Positions 29,801 to 41,800 of a stretch of 60,000 bases of DNA are shown here, piece after piece (positions within the stretch are counted from its first letter, which is position 1; every line of letters begins with the position of its first letter). The stretch lies in assembly GCA_903813345.2 (NCBI GenBank), contig CAIIXF020000006.1, forward strand, positions 24,189,936-24,249,935, read 5' to 3'. The translations under genes were made by a program, and so were the position numbers. The stretch is from Owenia fusiformis. Lineage: Eukaryota > Annelida > Polychaeta > Sabellida > Oweniidae. Below the pieces are notes generated by a model, which was not told the origin of the DNA, did no database searches, and was given only the letters and a program-made list of their open reading frames with translations.

Positions 29801-32800
29801 GATTGAATGATATGTTGATGAGGTTGGGGTTACTTTATTGTGGCCTCATAAAGCAAACAAACAAACAACTTCATTGTCGTGTATTTACTCTGCTCATTCA
29901 CTTTAACTCTAATACCAAAAGGAATAGAGTGGTTTTATTGACAGCTATATTTACTATTTACTCTTTATACTAAAGTTTTATTATATTCAACTATGATAGA
30001 AACTGTGGCATTGTTTCATGTTATTCTTTGAAATTATTGTAAGGTTGATGAGCAAGCTTCAGATGAAGTTACAAAACTTCTTGTACAACCTCATTTGCCT
30101 CACTCTGATAATAATTTTTTTGCCTCACTTTAAAATCTTCAAAAAATTGCAATAAACAGATTTTATGTGCAACTTTCTATATTATACTCAGTCCTTCAAC
30201 AAAAACTGGTTAACAGCTAATCTTAACCATTCTAATGGTTTCATTTGGGTCATTTAAAAGAGAGATTCAATTACCTGAATTTGACACTCAGAGTGCATGA
30301 AGCATGACGTGCCTTGTCTGATTTTACTATGTTATGTCCTTCCTAAGTCATTTCAAGATGGAAATATGCTCTGGTTAGTTCATACAAATGAGAAATTTGA
30401 CTGATTCATTTCCTTGTTATCCTCAACTGATAAGTCTTCACTTTTAATGATGATTATTTATCTCCAAGAAATGAAACACAAGATTATCATTTTGACGTCA
30501 CATGGATGTAAACAAAGATGAAGTTACACCTGTGTTACCTAGTACCAATCATCTTGTCAATAAAACCATATTAATGTACATTTTTTGGTGCACTTGTTTG
30601 TATTGATGAAAAAGCATCTTGAAGTATTCATAAAATCTTTCTTTTCATTTCTTCTGGAATGTATTATATCTAAGAGGGCAATATCTTGCATGGGGTAAAG
30701 ATGGCTGTATCTTTGTTAGTCATATGAGATAATTGAATACATTTAGATCAAATAGATACTTTTCAACTATCTCAGATTAGATATTGTTTCTCCTCATATT
30801 AGATCATGGTTTGGGATAGTTGGGGTGGTTGAAGTTCGGCATTCGGCATCTGTAACAAATGAGAGGTGGTAACGTTTTTTCCACCCTAACATAACATGTG
30901 TAAAAAGACCTGTCAATCAAATCTGAATATATCAAAGGCAAAGAGAATAGGAACATTGGGGGATGAGGAACTTGACTTTTCTGTATACCACATGAAATAG
31001 GCAAGTAGAGTAACGATTGCAATAGTAAAACATCCATGTTTGTTATGAAAAGGGACCACCCTCTTATTAATGGCATTGATATTTTAGAGATTATGTGTGT
31101 ATTTTGAATGTGAGGTATTTTTATGCCACATCAGAACTTTTTACTTTTTATGAGAAATAATAACTTCTTTTAAATAAATTAGAACCTTTGAACTTTAAAT
31201 AGATATAATTTGATAAGTATATGTTACTTTGACCTTTTCTATTAATATATCTAGAGATAAATGAAATGAAAGTTATGTTGATATACCAACCAGTATACAT
31301 GTATCTTGCTTTAGGCTCATCTATCTCATGATATAGAATTGCCAAAAAATATCACAAATAAAATGTCACAGTTATACTAAACACAGTGTTATAAGAGCAT
31401 TTCCATTTGCTACATGTTTTCTTCCTCTATATTTGCTCAGGGGCATAGCCAGCAATTGTCAAGGGGGTACGATTTTTTGGGTATGCATCACTGCAAGCGA
31501 AGCGAGCCCCAGAAAGGGGATAAGGGGGTTCACCCCCTGGAAATTTTTAAGATGTGTAAATTGTATATTGTGCATTCTATTCTATTGTCCAATGATGTCA
31601 CCTCCTAGCCTTCTTTTATGTGACTGTTATTAAACGTTTGCCAGTTGTTCGATAATGATAGGAACTCTGAGTCTGTAACAAGTCGTTACAGTTTTGTTAC
31701 AATATGTATTAACTTATCAAATGCCTTGTTTCCCATAGAGCCTACCTACCTACCTTCCTATTTTGAACTTCAAATGCTACTAAGCCCTTGTAACCCCCCC
31801 CCCCCCCTCCACACTTCACCTCCTTGTGGTGAAGTGAATAGGGGAGGGGGTCAAGATGCTGTACTTAATATTAGAGTGGGGTCAGCATCATCAGTTGGCT
31901 AAATTGGTTTGATTAACTTCATTTTATGTTGATTATTTTTCTGCTTTCAGACGGTTAGTGAAAAATTATCAGCCAAAGAAAAAAGAGGAAGATGAATTAC
32001 AGTAAGTACATGAAAATATTTTTCACAAATTTTTTGTTCAATTTATACCCTGCTTTATTTTAAGGTTAAATAAACACAATTTCTCATAACGAAACATTAG
32101 AGATCTCTGAAATTATTAAATTTGGTGTTGAACTGTTTCTACAATTTCATTCATATTGATAAAATCCCAGAAACCATATCTATATTAGGAGTACATGTTA
32201 GTATATAATCAGATTATTCTCTCAAATGTCACAGATTGAACTGAATAATAAGGCCAGGGTATACAAATAAATGTTTAACCTAAATCCTCATCTTATTCAA
32301 TTTATATGAAATAGAATTGAATGGCATTTATTAAAGCAAATAAATCAAGATTCTAGTAATATATCTATTTTACAGTGTTTTAAAAATTATCTCTTTAGGG
32401 ATTGAATAGAAAAATGTAAATCTTTCTACAAAATATAAATGCCAATATTTAAATACTCTGCTCTATTAACTGGCATAATGTTCTATTTCTTTCTGTACTA
32501 AAGACAGGCTTTGCATCGTTCACACTGTCTGGCACAGAACCTTAAAAATGTCTTAAATAGTGACACTCCAAATATTTTTAAAATTACTGTTAAGTTGATC
32601 ATGTTTCTTGAGGTTCTGCCAGAGTACACAATAACTTCAGTTTAAATGCCATGTTGTCTCCACATTGTTTTAAACCAGGCCAGCCAGAATCGTGACTGTT
32701 GAGATATTTCCAATTGGATATTGTGACCTCTACCCCCAAACCTGCTTCATATTCGTTAAAGTCTCCAATTTTTTGTGGCCAGTGTTTGATATATACAGTA

Positions 32801-35800
32801 GTGTGGCATTTGTAACAAATAGCAGGTGGTTTTGTTCTTATCTCTGCTGCTATGGGACGTTTACATAGAAACCAGATATTGCAACATTGGGCATGTAAAT
32901 TGGCATAACTTCTGCCATATTGATATTGGTTGATCATAAAGAAATGATCTTAATCTGATATTTTGAACTTCCTTTTGTTTATAGTAAATGTCTATCTTAA
33001 GTGAATCTAGAGTAAATGCTGCTAAAATAAAATGTGTCTGCATATAATTCTGATTACAAACTTTTGATATTGGATTTTTATTAGATATTGAAATAATAGA
33101 ACTGAAGTGTTTATATTGAGATGTGTTCAAAGAAAATAGTGTTCTTAATTAGAGGTGTTTATATATACAGTTTTTTTTCAGTTATCTAAGCCAAATCTTG
33201 ACTGGTTTTGTTAATAATTATCAGAAAAGAAGTTTAGTATTATATTGAATTTTTATTCTGTATTGAATATCTATTCAAGTCAAAATAATGCAATATCCTT
33301 TAACTGATTTTGGAGTTCCGGAACAAAATCAATTTCATAAATATAAGATCCATGGAGATAATTTCCTTTCATATTCTTTCTTAAGCGTGAGAATATTTTA
33401 ATCTCAATGATTGAGAAAACAATGTATTGTGCTTCTCTGATTAGTAGATAAAACTTCACATGTCTTTGTACAAGCTGCTTGAAACAGCTGTATGTTAATG
33501 ATTTCATGAGATTATTTTGTTCAATAATTTGCACGTTTAATACAAGTCAAATTCGGAACTAATTTTATCCATGAGAAATTGAAAATACAGATGCATCAAA
33601 GCCATCCTTTTAATAGGTACCATCATATTAACCAGTTTCAGAAAAACTCACCCAGGCAAATCTTCGAATAAATATGCAGTATTCTCCACAAGATTTTTTC
33701 TCAAGTGGGTGCACAATTTACATTCTCTCAAATCAGTCCAAAATTGGTCAAAATAAGCCTATTTTTCATGATTTTTCTCATTTTCAAGTGGATGCAAAGG
33801 GATTTTCAGGTGGGTGCAAGTTTATTTTCAAATTTTCCATGGGTGCTGCACCCACATGCTCCAATGATGGGGAGGTCACTGATATGTCATTATTTAGCTA
33901 GTATTGCCAAATCAAAAACATAAAATGCTTTTGTTCTTCCTCTTTAATTGTAAACATTCAATTACTCTATTATATCACACTGAAATGCTGTGAATATTCA
34001 ATATATGTATAATGAACAATATGCTATATTGTCTATTATATTAGGTTGAAAGTCAATAAGTATTCTATAGAAAGTTACGTGATACATTCTGTAAATTAGC
34101 ATTACCAAGAGCAAGACAATTTGTGGAAATAATATGTTCACAAATTCCTTGGACAGAACTATTGATTCTTGTAAGACATGTCATAATTGCATTTTGCTTA
34201 TAATCTAAACTGACAGAATTGTCTCGAAAAGTCAATTATTAGCCTTAATTCACCATCAGTCTGAACTATTTTCCTCATAAGAATTTACCCAAAAGTATAT
34301 AAAATTACCCCAAAGGAAAAACTATAATTATGTGTTTTTTTGTATGTATTCATATACTATTTTTATTTCGAGTAAACATCCTGAGTTGTGAACACTTTTG
34401 GTGTCTGGGTTTCAGAAGATCAATTGAATTTCATGTTATCTATCAATATAAACACCTCTATGAACACCTCAATATGGACCCCTCTCAGTAGTGTTCTTTT
34501 CAGACAGGTCTAACTATATTCCTTCTTTATACTGTGTATGTTTGACCTTGCTTTATGCTTCATTTTTAATTCAGAGCTACAAAGTATATTGAACCCAGAA
34601 AATAATATTGTATAACATCTGGGTCGTTAACCTGATAACAATATTTTATAGTCGAGTTTATTAAGTTATTTCAGATGTAATTTCGTTTGAGTCTATACTT
34701 TGATCAGTCTGTAGTATATTAGATCATTCATAATGACAGGCTGGCTTGTTAGTGTACAAATGACCAAAGTTTACAATTGTACAGTATTAACGTTTCTTTA
34801 AAATTTCTTTCTTTGTTATTTATCAATCCAACCCTTTAATCTAAGTCAGACACTGTGGCCTCTTGTATTGCCGGTTATCAGAATGAATTCAACCCCTTTT
34901 CCTTATAGAAGGCACAAGAGAAACAGAGACTAGATGCAGGACTATAATTTAAAAACTAAAAAAATAATTTCTCTGTCTCCCAATGGTGGACAATGGTTAC
35001 TATTATAGTAACCATAACTTTGTCAATACTAAGTTGGTTGTCTGGAAATTTGGATAGGATAAGGTCAGATATGTATTCCTTAGGTTGTGCAAGTTTCATG
35101 AAGGAAAAGGCAAGATAACAAAAGTTATTACAAAATTAGCAATACTTATGTTAATTTGCTTAAATTTTTCGATAAATAAATAAAAACAAAATTACAATTC
35201 ACCCATCTCTTTCTCCAGATTCTCAGTTGTAAAAGGATTCCTACAAAGTATCAATGAACTGTTTGATTTGGCTGGGCAACATGAAGTAATCGCAGAAAAC
35301 CTTCAAACCAGTATTTATAAAGAATGTCGAGCTCTCATAGAAGAAATAAAAATCGAAAGGAAAAAAGTAAGTGCATTTTGTATTATGGCTTTTTATTCAT
35401 GTGTTTAAATGTGTACTTCCTTGTGTGCTATTGTGTTTTTTTATTATTGAGCATTGTAATTTAACTTTTGGCACTGTATAGGAAGTGTTTTCATCTTTCT
35501 GTTTAGTCTTGTACAATGTATTATTTACTGGGTTTCATTTTTCTTTTCTGTTGTTTAGATAAATAATGGTTGACATTCCTGTTTTATTGCTAAGATATGA
35601 ATAGAGGATATCTTAGGATTTTAGGGATATGATTTTTATCCATGAGAGGATGTTTACCATTTCCATAACCATTTTTATGCCACATTCAAAGCAGAAGAAA
35701 CAAATATACATGTATATTGTATTCATCTCATATCTGTCCTTAAGGAGATACACATATTTTCCCCATGATAAACCCTATATCCAAAACCTCCAAAGTATAC

Positions 35801-38800
35801 AACCTTATTATATATGCCCATCACTGCTATAAGATAAAGGATTGAAAATGTGAAGCGATTTGGCTTAATAAATAATTTCCTTTTATTTTCCAGTGTTTAA
35901 ATGAAGGTGCTAAACAACAGAAGCAGTTACAGTCATCAATATCACAATTAGAAAATGTAAGAAACTTTTATAACAAATTACTTTTATATGCAAGATGTAT
36001 GTTTTGAATAAGTAATTATTTGCCAGAATATGAGGATTTCATACACCATGTATTATGAGGTTATACAATGGTTCTTTCTGTATATCGTGTTTATACTCGA
36101 GTGAGTATATGATATATTCACAAGTGAGCGTAGCGAACGAGTGAATATATTATATTCTCACGAGAGTATAAAATGCACGATATACAGAATGAACCATTAT
36201 ATAATCTTATTATGCCACTCTAAGTTCAATTACAGTTGACAAACACAATCATAACAATTAAAAATCATAAAAATATCCCATTGCCAACTCAGTAATGCCG
36301 ATGTTGATCTCGATCCATTTATGACATCACTTGATTCTAGGAAATCATGTGTAACAAAACATACACCTCGTTCTTCGGTCAATATTCATTTGTTCCCAGA
36401 ATGCACTTCTACAGTGGTATACGCTGGAGTGTATACGGAGGAGTTGTATTTGATGATGATATACCACTCTCCACTGTATATCGTTGTTATAGACCCATGT
36501 TATACAACTGTAATCGGACTTAGAGTGGTATAAATTCACATATATCACTGATTTGCAGTTCATTTATTAATTTGTTTGTTTTGCAAAACACTGAAATAAT
36601 ATGACAATGACTTCATATCGTATGGTATACAGTACTTGTTATGTTTTTAGGCCAAAAAAATATATGAAGTATATTCACATATATCACTGATTTGCAGTTC
36701 ATTTATTAATTTGTTTGTTTTGCAAAACACTGAAATAATATGACAATGAATTCATATCGTATGGTATACAGTACTTGTTATGTTTTTAGGCCAAAAAAAT
36801 ATATGAAGTATATTCACATATATCACTGATTTGCAGTTCATTTATTAATTTGTTTGTTTTGCAAAACACTGAAATAATATGACAATGAATTCATATCGTA
36901 TGGTATACAGTACTTGTTATGTTTTTAGGCCAAAAAAATATATGAAAAGGCATTCAAAGAAGCAGAGAGGGCACAGGAAGGCTATAAGAGGGCGGATGCA
37001 GATATGAACCTTGCTAGGGCAGAGGTAGAAAAGGTAAAAACCTTTATTTTTGAAAATTTTCCAAATTTCATAATTGAATCATTGGTCTCAAAAAACAAGC
37101 ACTGTCGAGGTTTCAAGTTTGTATACCAAAGCCTGTATTGTATGATAGAAAAAATGAACAAGAAAACCAACAAATGACTAATCACAGACCTTGAGAGTAA
37201 ACACTTTTCATGTTTATTTCAGAGTAAACACTTTGCCATGGCTAAGAGTCAGCAGTGTGAGGAGAGTAAAAATGAATATGCTTCGCAGCTACAGAAAACT
37301 AATGAGCATCAACACCAACATTATGGTGTGTTAATGCCACAGATATTCCAGGTATGTATGGTGTGCTATCATTATGGTGTGCTAATGCCATAGATATTCC
37401 AGGTATATATGGTGTGCTATCATTATGGTGTGCTAATGTCACAGATATTCCAGGTATGTATGGTGTGCTAAGATGTGTGCTCATGCCACAGATATTCCAG
37501 GTATGTATGGTGTGCTTATGCTATATTCCAGTTATATATGGTGAACTATCATTATGGTGTGCTAATGCAACAGATATTCCAGGTATGTATGGTGTGCTAT
37601 CATTATGGTGTGCTTATGCCACAGATATCCCAGGTATGTTTGGTGTGCTATCATTATGGTGTGCTAATGCAACAGATATTCCAGGTATGTACTATGGTGT
37701 GCTATCACTATGTTGTGCTAATGCCACAGATATTCCAGGTATGTATGGTGTTTTATCATGATGTGCTTATGCCACAGCCATTCCAAGTGTGTATGGTGTG
37801 CTATCATTATGGTGTGCTAATGCAACAGCCATTCCAAGTGTGTATGGTGTGTTGTCATTATGGTGTGCTAATGCCACAGATATTCCAGGTATGTACTGTG
37901 GTGTGCTATCACTATGGTGTGCTAATGCCACAGATATTCCAGGTATGTATGGTGTGTTATCATGATGTGCTTATGCCACAGCGATTCCAAGTGTGTATGG
38001 TGTTTTATCATGATGTGCTTATGCCACAGCCATTCCAAGTGTGTATGGTGTGCTATCATTATGGTGTGCTAATGCAACAGCCATTCCAAGTGTGTATGGT
38101 GTGTTGTCATTATGGTGTGCTAATGCCACAGATATTCCAGGTATGTACTGTGGTGTGCTATCACTATGGTGTGCTAATGCCACAGATATTCCAGGTATGT
38201 ATGGTGTTTTATCATGATGTGCTTATGCCACAGCCATTCCAAGTGTGTATGGTGTGCTATCATTATGGTGTGCTAATGCAACAGCCATTCCAAGTGTGTA
38301 TGGTGTGTTGTCATTATGGTGTGCTAATGCCACAGATATTCCAGGTATGTACTGTGGTGTGCTATCACTATGGTGTGCTAATGCCACAGATATTCCAGGT
38401 ATGTATGGTGTGTTATCATGATGTGCTTATGCCACAGCCATTCCAAGTGTGTATGGTGTGCTATCATTATGGTGTGCTAATGCAACAGCCATTCCAAGTG
38501 TGTATGGTGTGTTGTCATTATGGTGTGCTAATGCCACAGATATTCCAGGTATGTACTGTGGTGTGCTATCATTATGGTGTGCTAATGCCACAGATATCCC
38601 AGGTATGTATGGTGTGCTATCACTATGGTGTGCTAATGCCACAGATATTCCAGGTATGTATGGTGTGTTATCATGATGTGCTTATGCCACAGCCATTCCA
38701 AGTGTGTATGGTGTGTTATTATTATGGTGTGCTAATGCAACAGCCATTCCAAGTGTGTATGGTGTGTTGTCATTATGGTGTGCTAATGCCACAGATATTC

Positions 38801-41800
38801 CAGGTATGTACTGTGGTGTGCTATCACTATGGTGTGCTAATGCCACAGATATTCCAGGTATGTATGGTGTTTTATCATGGTGTGCTTATGCCACAGCCAT
38901 TCCAAGTGTGTATGGTGTGCTATCATTATGGTGTGCTAATGCAACAGCCATTCCAAGTGTGTATGGTGTGTTGTCATTATGGTGTGCTAATGCCACAGAT
39001 ATTCCAGGTATGTACTGTGGTGTGCTATCATTATGGTGTGCTAATGCCACAGATATCCCAGGTATGTTTGGTGTGCTATCACTATGGTGTGCTAATGCCA
39101 CAGATATTCCAGGTATGTACTGTGGTGTGCTATCATTATGGTGTGCTAATGCCACAGATATCCCAGGTATGTATGGTGTGCTATCACTATGGTGTGCTAA
39201 TGCCACAGATATTCCAGGTATGTATGGTGTTTTATCATGATGTGCTTATGCCACAGCCATTCCAAGTGTGTATGGTGTGCTATCATTATGGTGTGCTAAT
39301 GCAACAGCCATTCCAAGTGTGTATGGTGTGTTGTCATTATGGTGTGCTAATGCCACAGATATTCCAGGTATGTACTGTGGTGTGCTATCATTATGGTGTG
39401 CTAATGCCACAGATATCCCAGGTATGTATGGTGTGCTAAGATATGTGCTAATGCCACAGATATTCTAGGTCTTTCGATTTGCTAAAAATGGCGTGAAGTG
39501 CTATTGCCATGTACTTTTTTATGCAGTTTATCCTTTTGAAACATACTTGACATACGAGTTGTAAATATCTATTGTTAAAATTCTCAGATGAAATTTCCAT
39601 GATAAACAATATGCAAACAATTATTCCAAATGTTTTTCAGCAATTACAAGATATGGATGAGAAGCGTATAACGCAGCAGTCAGATTTTATAAAAAGGTCA
39701 GCAGAAGTTGAGCGCAGTGTCATCCCAATTATAAACACATGTCTGGATGGAATAGTCAAAGCATCAGAGTCAATCAATTCACAGGAGGTAAGCAACACTT
39801 GAAATAGTCATTGTTGAAATAGTCAGTGTTGAAATAATCAATGTTGAAATAGTCATGATTGAAATAGTCATGGTTGAAAAGTCATGGTTGCAAAATGGTT
39901 GAAATTGAAATACAGTAGTCATGATTTGAAAGTGATCATTGAAAATTCAGAAATCTGCATTGAAATAATTCAGGTTGAAATAATTAAGTAACATTAAAAA
40001 AATAACGACTTTTGCAATTCAGGATTCTCGAATAGTCATAGAGAGACACAAATCAGGCTTCCAACATCCAGGCGATATAGCATTCGATGATCTAAGCAAT
40101 GGTAATGACAATCAGGTGAATGCCAACACAGTGCAGCGCACTCCAACAGATAACAGATCGACCAAAGGTGGAACATGGGCTGCTGGAAAAGGCACCAAGC
40201 GGGGGAAACTCTTTGGCTTATTTAGTAGCTCAAAGGTAAGTTTGATTAAAAAATAATAAGAATAAAATTTGTAGAGGTTCAAAGGTATGTCAGATTAAAT
40301 GCTGAATAGAAAAATGACTCAAATGTTGAAATCTGTCTATAGACAGACAATTTCAGCTTTTAATTCATCAATCTAAAACGGTATATAATTTGCCTATTTT
40401 GGAAATTTAAACTTGAGGTGATTGATTTTTTCTATAGATATGTCCTTTGTGGTGAAAATTGTGATGGTTCCCATAGATTAGAAGTATATTATGTACCAGT
40501 TGTATGTAAAAGTCACATTGTGCAGAATGAATGGTGATTCACTTTTGTCCATATATGGTGTTGTTCCCTAAAAACAATATTGTAATGAACATTTCTTTAT
40601 TTTATCCAAATTACAGATCATAGGTTTATTGGTAGGTGTTCTGTTATAGCCAATATGATTGTTGTCTCTTGTTTCATTTTGTCATCCTCTAATCACAAAG
40701 ATGGTTGTATCCCATGAGGAAATAGCTGGCTTGTCAGTGATGATTCATGGGAAATGATCTCTGCCTTTATTAGTTAATTTTAATAAACATTTTTTTATTT
40801 ACATCATTTGAAGAATCACAGCATGTATATTATTTTTGAATTGTTATGTTGTAATTAAATCATATGTTGTTATTGTTGTTTTTTACCAGCCTTTTTGAGT
40901 TATGTTGTAATTTTGATGTTTAGTTATAAAGTTATGATTTTGATGTACACCACATATAAATCCTTAGTAACCAAACCCAAGAGCAATTTCTGACCTGCAT
41001 GCATAGTGTTGCTTTTTGATGATATCACCCTCAAGATTATTACAAACCAGCAAAAGAAACGTACAACAAAATAACATTTCTAGATTTTTTAAATCGTATG
41101 AAACTAGGTCTTAGATTTTACTGAGAATGGCTTACTATCTTTAACATAGTCATGATGTTAATACTATAATCAAGAAAAAGCAATTTTGATGAGTTAGTTG
41201 ATGTATTATTACAGGGTGTCCTTACATTTGTATATTATGTTACAGGGTGACCCAAATAAAGAAGACTTTAGCAACTTGCCTCCAAACCAACAAAAGAAAA
41301 AACTCAACCAGAAAATAGATAATTTCAAGCAGCTTATAGCTAAAGATACTGCAGAACGGTGAGTTATTACTGAAAGAAATATGAAATATTCCTATGAATT
41401 TTATGTAATACTCAAATGGATAATGTCAAGTATTCAAATTATGTGAAATATTCATAAGAATTATGCGAAATATCCATATTGATAATTCAGATTTAACATA
41501 TTAGTTTTATAATAATACTGGCCAGAAGATATCTTAAACTGTTAAAAAAGTAATTATAATATTGGCAAATGTCAAATTGACATTGGCTAAAGCCTTCAGT
41601 CAACATAATCATATTGTACCTTAGAATAATATCCACACTTATCCTACACTTAGTGTGCTAAATGTATAATAGCATTAAAAAATAAATTTGATATCTATTG
41701 GCAAAATGAATAACCGGAGGATATCGCCACGATATACTCCGGAAAACCAATATGCGTAGGATATCGTGACGATATACTCCGGAAAACCCAATATGCGGAG

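Noticed and set aside
37475-39439. 654-codon open frame on the plus strand, with other frames of 60-180 codons on both strands
   Set aside because: It is entirely the 51-bp minisatellite; unit length divisible by three keeps frames open. It has no start context, and its peptide is a repeated copy of the exon 7 end plus translated intron.
37319-39467. CRISPR-like array
   Set aside because: There are no unique spacers between constant repeats; units are contiguous variants of an exon-intron junction in a eukaryotic gene.
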